A stretch of DNA of 64,000 bases from positions 930,001 through 994,000 of the forward strand of contig JAEHOE010000030.1 of NCBI GenBank assembly GCA_016858145.1. Direction: 5' to 3'. A program made the translations under genes and the position numbers. The notes beneath the pieces are model-generated. The model did not search any database. It was not told where the DNA came from and was given only the letters and a program-made list of their open reading frames with translations. Below, piece by piece: positions 25,201 to 37,200 of this stretch; position 1 is the first letter of the stretch; each line of letters begins with the position of its first letter. The DNA is from Edaphochlamys debaryana (taxonomy: Eukaryota > Chlorophyta > Chlorophyceae > Chlamydomonadales).

Positions 25201-28200
25201 TTGAAGTAACTAGAAGCACTGCCTTAGTTCGGCGAGAGTGTCAGATGCCTGCCGCCCCCGCAGCGCACCTCTCCACGGCCGGCGGCGTGGTGGCCTCGAC
25301 TGGCTCTGACGTGGCGGTCGAGGTGGCCGGCGCAGCCCTGGGGGAGGCATGAAGTAAAGCAGCGGCCAGTCGATACGAATCTCACTATGCCCCAAAAGTC
25401 CAGACAAGCCGTGTACGAACAAGAATGCTGTTACACGCACCTCAGCAAGACTGGCGGCGCGGGCAGCACGGGTGACGGGCCCTCGGGCGACTGCAGGGGC
25501 GAGGCCGCCTCCGAGGCCTCGGACGCTGGGGCCGAGGCCGGCAGGTCTGCGAAGCTGGGCTCGGAGGCAACGCCGCCCTCCGAGGCAGGCGAGCTGGCGA
25601 GCAGGGCCGGCGACGACGCGCCCGGAGAGGTGGCGGCAGCTGGAGTAGCGGCGGCGGGCGACGCGGGTGCGGGCGCTGGAGCCGGCGACCTGGGAATGCG
25701 GGACGCGCCGCGGGGCGTGGCGGCAGGGCTGGCGGTAGGAGCGCTGGTCTTGGGCGGCGAGGCAGCGGCCGAGGCCGGGGGCGCAGCGCTGCGGGCAGAA
25801 GGTGGGTAGACGGAACTGCTTAGGTCAAACCCTTTGCCAAGGACGTTGCTTGACTTCTTGCTTGTGCCGCTCGTGCACGCTTCTGACTCACCTCTCCAGG
25901 GCCGGTGCCAGGGTGCCAGGAACGGTCTGCTCGGCGAGGGCAGAGGCCGCAGGCGCGGGCCTGCGGAGGGGGAGGCAGGAGCACCACGTCAACAAAATGC
26001 TTTCGAGCTTCAATCCGCGTCGTACCAGACAACAGCTAGACCTTTCAGTCCAGCATCTTGCCTACCTCTGCGTGGCAGGCGACGGGTACTCGACCGGCGG
26101 CTCGGCGGCGGCGGCGGGGCCAGCAGGTACCGCCCTGCAGGGTTCGAAGCTGGGGCTCAGCAAAAGGCGGAGCAGGAACCGTTTACCCCTCCAAGCTTTG
26201 TACCCAGACTCAACAGATGAGGGTCCAGTCGTGCAGCGAACAATCCCTGAGCCCTACACACCTGTCCGCGGCCGGCGAGGGGGCGCGCACGGTCGGCGCA
26301 GCGGCGGCGGCAGAGGGTGACAGTGCAGCCCTGGGGGGGAGAAGGTGCAGGGATAATGGGCATCAAGTGATAAGCTGCAGGCGGAGGAAGCCTTGCAGCA
26401 CGTCTGGAAGGCATTCCGGTGCTAGCTCCCTCGAGTTCCCACAGCGCACCTCTCCACGGCCGGCGGTGTGGTGGCCTCGACTGGCTCTGACGTGGCAGTC
26501 GAGGTGGCCGGCGCAGCCCTGGGGGACAGACAGGCGGATGCATGTGGACTTAAGCGTACTTCCATCTGCAAGCGCCGACTACGGGAGCAGGGCCGTGCGG
26601 CACCCAAACCTCGAGCCTACAAACAGCTCGCAAGCAGCCATGCTGCCCCACGCACCTCAGCAGGGCTGGTGGCGCGGGCAGCACGGGCGACGGGCCCTCC
26701 GGCGACTGCAGGGGCGAGGCCGCCTCCGAGGCCTCGGACGCTGGGGCCGAGGCCGGCAGGTCTGCGAAGCTGGGCTCCGAGGCAACGCCACCCTCCGAGG
26801 CAGGCGAGCTGGCGAGCAGGGCCGGCGAAGACACGTCCGGAGAGGCGGCAGCTGGAGTAGCGGCGGCCGGCGCCGCGGGTGCGGGAGTGGGGCTGGCGGG
26901 CTCAGCAGCGGCCTGCTCGACAGCGGCCGGAGCCTCGGCGGTGGCCTCCGTAGTTGGCGCGGGCGCTAGGGCCGGCGACCTGGGAATGCGGGACGCGCCG
27001 CGGGGCGTGGCGGCACGGCTGGTGGTAGGAGCGGCCGTAGCACCGGCCTGCTCGACAGCGGGCTCAACGCGAGGCCCGGCAGCCTGCCCCACGGTACCGG
27101 CGGCCGGCTTGGCGGCAGGCTCTGCGGCACCCGTCTCGGCAAAGGCGAAGGCAGGCTCGGGCGCGGCCCCAGCGGGAGCGGACTCGGCGCCGCACGCGGC
27201 GGGCTTTGGCGCGGACTCCTCGGTGCTGGGCTCGGCGCCCGGCTCTGCAGCGTGTGCGCTGTCGGCGTCCGCAGTGTCCTCGACGGCCGTGACGACAGGG
27301 GGGCTTCCAGCAGCGGATGAACGCTGGGTATCCTGCGCGTTCGGGCCGGCGGACTCGGAGCTCTTGCCGGCGGCAACGGTCTTGGCATCGTCCGCGGTGG
27401 TGGACTCGGCAGGCGCAGCAGCCGACGCAAGCGGCGCGGCAGCATCGGCAGCCGATGGCGCCTCGCCCTCCTCGTCCGCAGCCGCAGCAGCGGCGGGGAC
27501 AGCGACGGTCTGCGCGCTTGCGGCGGCCTCCTCGGCGGGCTCCTCCTGCGGTGTGGAGGGAGCCGCCCTGCCGAAGCTGCGCACAATGCCGGCGGTGAGC
27601 GCAGCGCCCGCAACGATGCCGGCAACCGCCAGCCCGGCCGTAGCCACGCCAGCAACGGTGAGGCCAGCGACGGCTGCGCCCGCGACCGAGGCGCCGGTGG
27701 CGGCCGTAGCAGCAGTGGCGGCGGTAGCGGTCCCCGCCGCCGCCGCGGTGGCGGCCGCTGCGGTGGTAGCGGTGGCGGTGCCGGCGGACGTGGCCATGCC
27801 AGCAGCGGCGGCAACGGCGGCGGCGCCAGCGGCGGCCATCCCGGCGACGGTGCTGTACGTGCTTGACGCGGCGGCGGGGGCGGAGGCAACCCCCGCCGAC
27901 GGTGCCGCCTCGGCCGAGCCGGTCTTGGCCTCCTGCTCCGCGCTGGCAGCCGTCGTGGCGGCCGCAGAGACGGGCTCAGTGTCCGACTCGGCAGCACCCT
28001 GCTTGGCAGCGCGCGATACAGGAGCGGCAGCCAGTGCAGGCGCCACTGCGGTGGCGCCGGTGTCGGCAGTACCTGCCTCATCCACGGCACCGGCAGCGGC
28101 AGACGCGGTGGGCGAGGCGGGGCCAGCAGCAGTGACGGCGGCGGTGGCCTCGGCAGCCGGGGAGGTACCAGCGGCGGCGGCAGCGGGAAGAGAGGCGCGC

Positions 28201-31200
28201 TCGGCGGTGGGCTCAGCTGCGAGCTCTGCTCCGGCAACCGCGGCAGGTGCTACGGCAGCAGGGGCCGGCGCAAGGGGCGGCAGCCTCATGGCGGCGGCCT
28301 CCTCGGTCGAGGACGGTGCCGGCCTCTTGGCGGCTTGGGGCCCGGGCCGCGCCTCCGCCCGAGCGAGCGAGCTGGCAGCAGCGGCCTCCTCTCCAGCCGA
28401 AGAGCTGTCCTCGCGGCGGAGGCGACGCTCGCGGCGCTTGGCGGCGGCGGAACCTGCCTGTGGCACGGCCTCCGGCACAGCGGGCTCGGCGGCGGCATCG
28501 GGCTTGGCAGCAGCCTCGACGGCGGCAGCGGGCTTGGCGGCAGCCTCGACGGCGGCAGCGGGCACGGCAGCGGCGGCAACGGGCTTGGCGGCGGCCTCGA
28601 CGGCGGTAGTGGGCTCCACAGTGGGCGCGGCAGCGTGAGCGCACTCTGTGGCGGCTGCAGCGGGCTTGGCGGCAGCGGCAGCAGGCTCGGCAGCGGCGGC
28701 AGCGGGCGTGGCGGCAGCCTCGACAGCTCCAGCGGGCTCGGCAGCGGGAGCAGGCTTGGCAGCGGCGGCAGCGGGCTTGGCGGCGGCCTCGAGGGCAGCA
28801 GCGGGCTCCACAGCAGGCTCGGCAGCGGGAGCGCGCTCCGTTGCGGCGGCAGCGGGCTTGGCGGCGGCCTCGAGGGCAGCAGCGGGCTCCACAGCAGGCT
28901 CGGCAGCGGGAGCGCGCTCCGTTGCGGCGGCAGCGGGCTTGGCGGCGGCCTCGACGGCAGCAGCGGGCTCAACAGCGGGAGAGGGCTCCGTCGCGGCGGC
29001 AGCGGGCTTGGCAGCAGCCTCGACGGCGGCAGCGGCCTCGGTAGCAGCGGCAGCAGGCTCGGCAGCGGCGGCAGCGGCAGCGGGCTCGGCAGCGGGAGCA
29101 GGCTCAGCAGCGGCGGCAGCGGGCTTGGCGGCGGCCTCGACGGCGGCAGCGGGCTTGGCGGCAGCCTCGACGGCAGCAGCGGGCCCGGCAGCGGGAGCAG
29201 GCGCGGCAGAAGCGACAGCGGGCTTGGCGGCGGCCTCGACGGCAGCAGCGGGCTCCACAGCGGGGTCGGAAGCGAGAGAGCGCTTCGCGACGGCGGCAGC
29301 GGGCTTGGCGGCAGCCTCGACGGCGGCAGCGGCCTCGGTAGCAGCGGCAGCAGGCTCGGCAGCGGCGGCAGCAGGCTCGGCAGCGGGAGCAGGCTCGGCA
29401 GCGGGCTTGGCGGCGGCCTCGACGGCGGCAGCGGACTCGGCAGAGGGAGCAGGCGGGGCAGGAGCGGCGGCGGGCTTGGCGGCGGCCTCGACGGCAGCAG
29501 CGGGCTCCACAGCGGGCTCGGCAGCGAGAGAGCGCTCCGCGGCGGCGGCAGCGGGCTTGGCGGCAGCCTTGACGGCGGCAGCGGGCTCGGCAGCGGGAGC
29601 AGGCTCAGCAGGAGCGGCAGCGGGCATGGCGGCGGCATTCCCGGCGGCGGGCACGACGGCGTCATCTGGTTGGGCGGCCGTCTCGATGGCGGCGGCAGGC
29701 TCTGCAGCGGACTCAGCGGACGGCGCCGTGGGCTCCACGGCGGCTGCGGGGCGCGTAGCCGTAGCCTCGGCGGTGGCAGCGGAGGGCACGGCTGTCAGCT
29801 CCGCGGACGCCACACGAGCCACGGTGGCAGCGGCGGGCGCCTCTTGCGGCTGAGCCAGCGCGACAGCCAGGTTGAGGACTGCTGGAGCGGTAGCGCCCGC
29901 GCCAACAGGGGGCAGCCTCTTCGCGGCGGCCTCCTCCATACCGGATGGCGCAGCCCGCTTGGCGGCTTGCGGAGCGGCACCGGATGACGTTGAGGCAGCG
30001 GGCGCGGAGCCCTCCTCGCCGCCCGAGCTGTGCCCGTGGCGGCGGCGGCGCTCGCGGCGCTTGGCGGCGGCGGAACGCGCCTGCGAAGCAGCCTCGGCAG
30101 CGGGTGCCGTCTCGGGTGCAGCGGCAACAGGGACCTCGGCGGCCCCAGCAGCGGCAGGTGTGGAGGCGGCATCCGCCGTGGGCTTGGCCGCTGGGACGGC
30201 GTCGGCAACCTCGGCAGCCTGCTCCGCAGACTGGGCGGTGGATGCAGCCGCAGTAGCCTCACTGGCGGCGGCGATGGACGCAGCAGTCGGCGCAACGGCC
30301 TCGGCGGCGGCGGTCGGCTTAGGGCTCCGGCTCACAGCCTGGGCGGCGGCGGGCTCGGCGGCCGCTGCAGCAGCCTCGGCGGCGGCGGCAGCGGGTGCAG
30401 CGCTCTTCTCAGCGGCCTCCTCGGTGGAGAGCGGCTTGGCGCTGGCCTCAACAGCCTGTGCGGCGGCTGAGGTGGGCTCGGCGGTTGGCGAAGCAGCATC
30501 CGGGCTGGCCGCCTGGGAGCTGTGCTCTGCTGGCTCCATGGCAGCGGCAGCCGGCTCGGCGGTTGGCAGTGAAGACACGCGAGGGACGGTGTCGGCGCCA
30601 GCAGCCTCAGCAGCAGGCAAGGCCGGAGCCGTGTGACCACGGGCCACTGGAGTCACCAGCGGCAGGCCCTTCGGAGAGACCGGTGCCGCCTCACTTGGCT
30701 CCTCGCGGGCCTCGCGTGTTGATTGGGCGGCCGCACCGGCAGCAACAGGTGTGCTCTCCTCGCCGCTCGAGCCGCTGTGGCCGTGGCGACGGCGGCGCTC
30801 ACGGCGCTTAGCGGCGGCGGAGCGTGCCTGCGACCCAGCCTCGAGAGCGACAGAGTCAGCAGCGGCAGCGGCCGTCGCGGCAGGCTCAGCGGCTGTCGCG
30901 TCAGCAACCGGCTCAACTGCGTGGCACACGTCAACCGCAGCGTCGGCGACCGGCAGGGCACCACCCGCGGCGGCGCGAGGCTCAGCGGCACGCAGGTCGC
31001 TGCTCGCAGTGGCCGAAGCGGCCGGCTCGACTGAAGCAGCCTCGTTCGTGGACGCCACGGTCGGCTCAGGGGCCTCAGCCGCAGCGTCGGTCCAGGCAGC
31101 CGAAGTGGCGGCCTCTGCGGCAGCACGCTGCGCTGTGACGGCGGCGGACGCAGCAGCAGGCTCGGCCACGGAGGAAGCTGGAGCCTCCTCGGCGGCAGCA

Positions 31201-34200
31201 GCAGAGCCGGCGCTTTGACCGGCGGTGGCAGCGGAAGCCGGGGCCTCGATTGAGGCGGCCGCCAGCGTGACCAGGTCAGAGGCCGAGGCAGCAGGGGAGC
31301 CGCCAGCCGGCGAGGCGCCAGCGGGAGACTCGCCGTGCTGCGATGCTGCCAGGGGCGTCGAGGCCGCCGAGGGGGTGCGAGAGGCCCGGTGGTACTGCAC
31401 AGGGCCAGCGGCACCGGCGGCAGAGGGCTGCTCGCGCGAGAGGCTGGGGCTCGACAGCCGCAGCGCCGAAGGGCTCGCGGCATCCGGCTGCGCAAGCAGC
31501 ACCTCCGCCAGGCCACCCGATGCGCCGCGGGGTACCCCGTGCACCGAAGCCTCGTCACCACCCGCCGCCACCTGCTCCACAGCTGAAGGCGTAGCCGCCG
31601 CATCGAGCGCTGGCTCCAGCGCGACGGGCGCCGGCGAGGCTGCTGCCTCCGCCGCCGTCGGCGAAGCTGACGGCGAGGCGGCGGCGGCGGCGGCGCCTGA
31701 CGGAGCGGCCCTTGGCGACGGCGACGGGAGCAGCGGCTCGGGCGTGGCGCCCAGGCTCTGGTCCTGGTCGGACGGCGGCAGCGAGTCGGTGGGGCCGGGG
31801 CTGTCGGTCAGGGCGGGGCTGTCAGCCCACAGGCTGCGGCGAGACGACGCGGCGCGCAGCTGGCGCAGCGCGGCGCCGCCGGTGGCCTGAACCATGGTGG
31901 AGGCGGCCGCGAAGAGCTGTGCCACGCCAACCTGCCGTGGCGTGCGGGCCGAAGCCGGCGATGCCTCTGGCACGCTCGAAGACCCGGCGACGGCGCCGAT
32001 GCTGGAGCTGGGGCCGGCGCCGCCAGCAGCGCCGACCGTGGCCGCGGAGTGGCCCGCGCCGCCCAGCGTGCCGCCGCTGCTGTACATGGCGGCGGCGGCG
32101 GCGATGACGGGGACGGCGATGAGGGCGGCGGCGACGGCTGTGCCGCGGCTGGTGAGCAGGGCCGAGGGGCTGGGGCCGTGGCTGCCACCGCTGCCCCCAG
32201 AGGGGGAGCGGAAGACCGGGGCGGCGGCGAGCAGGCGGCTAGCGGCGGCCGCCACTGCGGGAGAGATCGGGGACGAGCCGCTGACGGCCCACGCCGTCGC
32301 CGCCATCGTCGGCACCGCCAACAGCGTGGCCGTGGTAGCGACGCGGCGCGGGGTCCAGCCGTGGGCGCCGCCGGCACTTGGTGACTCGCCAGGCGCAGCA
32401 GCAGTACGGGCGTCGGCACGGATGGGGGTCGTGGCGACCACAGAGGAGATGGCCCGGACAGCCACGTCGGTGGAGGGCCGGCCCGCGGCGACGAGCGGAG
32501 AGGCCTCGACCCCATGCGCATCGGCGGCGGGGCGGGTCTCGGCATCCTGGATTCGCAGATTCAGGGAGGGAGGAGTGGTGAGGGTGAGAGTCATAACAAG
32601 CGGTGAGGCAAGGGTGCCTGTGCTGTGCAAGCATCCAAAGCGTTCCTATCCGCAAAGCTTTTGGAGACGCATCCACAACAGATTCTCACCACCCATCCCG
32701 CACCAACCTGGCCGATGGCGGCAGGTGCGAAGCGCATGATTGCCGCAGCAGGAGAGGAGTGCGGCCGGGGGCTCGATTGTGCCTGCGGAGGAGCGAGAGC
32801 GCGGAGAGCAGAATGGTTAAAACCTAGGACTTGCGTTCGCACGTTACTCGCTCACGCCACACCACCAAAGCTGCGTCAAGCGAGCACTCAATCCTCAGCC
32901 CAACCAAGCATGACCCTTGCAAATACAGCCCGCCAACACACCTCGCCGGATACAGGGTCGCGCAGCACGTAGTCCACAGCCGAGGACGAGTTGGGCCGCG
33001 AGGAGGAGCGGCGCCCCGCCGGGACCAGGTTGCTCCCGCCCAGGCCCAGCGGCGAGCCCAGAGCTGGCGGCAGGGCCCGCAGCAACGACGCCACGGGGAC
33101 CGCGGGCTCCGGCGCCGCGACAACGGGCAGAGCGGCCTCAACGAGAGGTAACCGCGTCTGCACCGGTGACGGTGCTGCGCCCCAGGCCGCGGAGGCCAGG
33201 GCGGAGACAGCCGTGACTGCGGGCACTGCGGGAGCTGCGGCGGCTGCGTTGGGGGTGGCTGCGGCCTCTGACTCACGCACCAGCTGTGAGGCGGCCTCCA
33301 CAGACTGGGGCTCGGGCTGGAACTCGGGAGCAGCGGACGCGCGCTCCAGAGCCGCATCGACGTCCTCTGACCACGGCGCAGCGGCGGCGGCAGCGGGCAC
33401 GGAGCGGGAGGAGGCGGACCAGGCGGCACTGGCGGCTGGGGCATCGGGAGCGCCGCTGGGCACGGTTCGGTTGGCAGAGGCGGCCGCCAAGGACGGCGGA
33501 GGCTCCAAAACCCCGGCCGCTCGAGAGGCAGCCGAAGTATCTGGCACGCTCGCAGGTCCCGCAGAGGGCTCGGCGGGCTTGGCAGCAGGCGCCACCTCAG
33601 CACTTCCTTCCTCCAGCGCAGCCGCAGCGGTCGCGGCGACGGCAGCTGGCTCAGCAGGTGGCTCCGTTGCAGTGGCGGCGGTGGCAGACACCTCCCCCGT
33701 CGGCTCGGCGGCGGGCCCGGCTGCTGCCGGCTCGGCGGCGGCCGCGAAGGAGCCCTCAGGCTGCCGCCTCTTGGCAGCAGTCCCCTGCATGCCGGCAGTC
33801 GCAGCACGCTTGGCGGTCTGCGGGGCGGCTGCGGAGTCCGCAGACGTCGAGGCAGCAGCTGTGGAGGCCTCCTCGCCGCTTGAGCCGCTGTTGCCGTGGC
33901 GGCGGCGGCGCTCGCGGCGCTTGGCGGCGGCGGAGCGCGCCCGCGCCCCGGCCTCCAGAGCAGCTGACTCAGCAGCAGCAGCAGCAGCAGCGCCGGCAGT
34001 CGTTGTCGGGGCTGCGGCCGCGGGCTCCAGACCAGCGGCAGCCGGCTCCGGCACCCGCGCAGCCACACTACCGCTAGCGGCGCGGACGGCATCGACCGGC
34101 TCGTAGGCCACCGAGGGAGCTGAGGCAGCGCGGGCGTCTTCGGCAGGAGACGCTGCCGAGGCGCGCAGTGCAGACGGCTCCACCGAGGCACGCAGTGCAG

Positions 34201-37200
34201 ACGGCTCCACCGAGGCGCGCAGTGCAGACGGCTCCACCGAGGCGCGCAGTGCAGACGGCTCCACCGAGGCACGCAGTGCAGACGGCTCCACCAAGGCACG
34301 CAGTGCAGACGGCTCCACCGAGGCGCGCAGTGCAGACGGCTCCACCGAGGCACGCAGTGCAGACGGCTCCACCGAGGCACGCAGTGCAGACGGCTCCACC
34401 GAGGCACGCAGTGCAGACGGCTCCACCGAGGCGCGCAGTGCAGACGGCTCCACCGAGGCACGCAGTGCAGACGGCTCCACCGAGGCACGCAGTGCAGACG
34501 GCTCCACCGAGGCGCGCAGTGCAGACGGCTCCACCGAGGCACGCAGTGCAGACGGCTCCACCAAGGCACGCAGTGCAGACGGCTCCACCGAGGCGCGCAG
34601 TGCAGACGGCTCCACCGAGGCACGCAGTGCAGACGGCTCCACCGAGGCACGCAGTGCAGACGGCTCCACCGAGGCGCGCAGTGCAGACGGCTCTACCGAG
34701 GCACGCAGCACGTCGGCCGACTCCCTGCACGCCTCCGACCCTCGCGGCTCGGCCTCCTCCTCGCTATCGTGGGCGAAGGCAGCTGGGGACTCCGAGGGCA
34801 GGACGGCGGAGATGGCCGTCGGTGCAGGCAGGTCTGCCGTGCGGGTGGGCTCGGCACCGGCAGCGCTGACGGTAGCCCCACGGCGGCGGCGCTCGCGGCG
34901 GCGGCTGGCGGCGGACTGGTGAGGCTCCGCCGATGGCTCGGGCTCCGCAAAGCCGGGTGTGGATACCTCCTCAGCCTGAGGCTGTACCGGTGGCGGCTGC
35001 TCGACAGTGGGCGCCGGCTTCCTCGTCGTGGCCAACGCAGCAGCGGGCGTAGCGGCGGCCGAGGACGTGACAGATGCGACCATGTCGGACGCAGCGGCGG
35101 GCTCGACAGCGGGCTCCTGGGCAGCGCCGGCAGCCTCGGCGGTGGCAGCCTTGGCCTCCGGCTCCTGCGGGGCAGCGGCAGCGGCCTGGGTAGCAGCGGG
35201 CTTGTCCTCGGGCTCCTGAGCGGCAGCGGCGGCGGCGACGGCGGCGGCGGCGGGCTTGGCAGCAGGCTTCTCGGCAGCGGCAGAGGCCTGGGTAGCAGCG
35301 GGCTTGGACTCGGGCTCCTGAGCGGCAGCGGCGGCGGCGGCGACGGCGGCGGCGGCGGCGACGGCGGCGGCGGCGGCGACGGCGGCGGCGGGCTTGGCAG
35401 CAGGCTCCTCGGCAGCGGCAGCGGCGGCGGCGGCGACGGCGGCGGCGGCGGCGGGCTGGGCAGCGGGCTCCTCGGCAGCGGCAACGACCGGGGTAGCGGC
35501 GGGCTTGGCTTCAGGCTCCTGAGCGGCAGCGGCGGCGGCGACGGCGGCGACGGCGGCGACGGCAGGCTTGGCAGCAGGCTCCTCGGCAGCGGCAGAGGCC
35601 TGGGTAGCGGCGGGCTTGGCCTCAGGCTCCTGAGCAGCAGCGGCGGCGGCGACGGCGGCGGCGGCGGGCTTGGCAGCGGGCTCCTCGGCAGCGGCGACGG
35701 CCGGGGTAGCGGCGGGCTTGGCCTCAGGCGCCTGAGCGGCAGCGGCAGCGGCGGCGGCGACGGCGGCGGCGGGCTTGGCAGCGGGCTCCTCGGCAGCGGC
35801 AGCGGCCTGGGTGGCGGCAGGCTTGGCGGCGGACTCCTCGGCAGCGGCAGCGGCGACGGCAGGGGTAGCAGCAGGCTTGGCCTCGGGCTCCTGAGCGGCA
35901 GTGTCGGCGGTGACGGCGCCGGCGGGCTGGGCAGCGGGCTCCTCGACAGCGGCGGCGGCGGCGGCTGGGGTAGCGGCGGACTTGGCCTCGGGCTCCTGAG
36001 CGGCAGAGGCGGCGGCGGCGGCGGGCTTGGCAGCGGGCTCCTCGGCAGCGGCCTGGGCAGCGGGGGGTTCGGCCTCGAGCTCCCGCGCGGCAGCGGCGGC
36101 GGCGACGGCAGCGGGCTCCTCGGCAGCGGCAGCGGCCGGGGTAGCGGCCGGCTTGGCATCGGCCTCCTGAGCGGCAGCGACAGCGGCGGCCTCAGCGGCG
36201 GCGGGCTTCTCCGCAGCGGCAGTGGCCTTGGTAGCGGCGGGGTCTGCCTCGGAATCCTGAGCGGCTGCGACGGCGGCAGGCTTGGCGGCGGGCTCTTCAG
36301 CGGCAGTTGAAGCGGCAGCGGCGGGCTTGGCCTCAGGTTCCGGGGCGGCGGCTGCCTGAGCAGCGGCAGCAAGCTCTGCCGCCACCTCCTGCGGCGCGGG
36401 TTGGTGCCCGCGGGTGTAGTGCACCACACCGGCGGCGAGGGCGGCTCCAGCAGCGACGCCAGCAACTGCAAGACCTGCTGTCGCGGCCCCTGCGGCCGCG
36501 AGGCCAGCAGTAGCAACGCCGGCGGCCGTGGTGCTGGCCGCAGAAGCGGTAACCGTTGCGGCAGCGGCGCTGCCGGCGGTGGTCGCCATGCCGGCGGTAG
36601 ATGCTATTGCGGCGGCGCCAGCGGCGGCGAGCCCCGCAATGGTGCCGACACGGGGTGCGCCGGCCACGGCACTGGCGGAGGAAGCATCTGCCGCGGGAAC
36701 AGCAACCGTCGCAGCGGGCGAGGGGGCGGGTGCCGCTTCCTCCTGAGCAGCAAGTGGGGCCGCAGCCTGCGCTGCGGGGCCTGCTGGGACATCCGAGATA
36801 GTCGCCAGCGCATCCACCGGAGCGGTCAGCACCGCAGCAGGGGTCTGCCGCGCCTGTGCCTGAGCCGCCTCTGGCGAGGACGCCTGTGCCTCGAGCGCAG
36901 GGGCCTGGGCAGCGTGCGCTGGCGTAGACCCGCCAGCCACCGGCGTGCCAAAGCTCCGCCCCGGCGCAGCAGCCCCACCGGCCGACTCCCAGAACCCGCC
37001 GCTGCTGGCCGCCCCCCTCGGCGAGCGCGCCGTCGCGGCACGCGGCGAGGCGGCCCCCGCAGCGGCCTCTGCCGGCACGCTCGTGTCAGACCGGGCCCGG
37101 GCCCGCGCCGCGTACGCCGCAGCCGAGCTCGCGCTGAGCCGGGCCGAGGCGGCGCCGCCCGAGGAGGCGTCGCGAGACACGGCCTGGTCTGAGCGGTCGT

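Noticed and set aside
26887..32739. Long plus-strand open frames over the giant gene (for example 26887-28638, 28335-29987, 28648-29853)
   Set aside because: They are antisense shadows of GCC/GCG/GGC-rich repeats. The minus strand has matching splice sites, consistent phase and coherent motifs; the plus frames do not.
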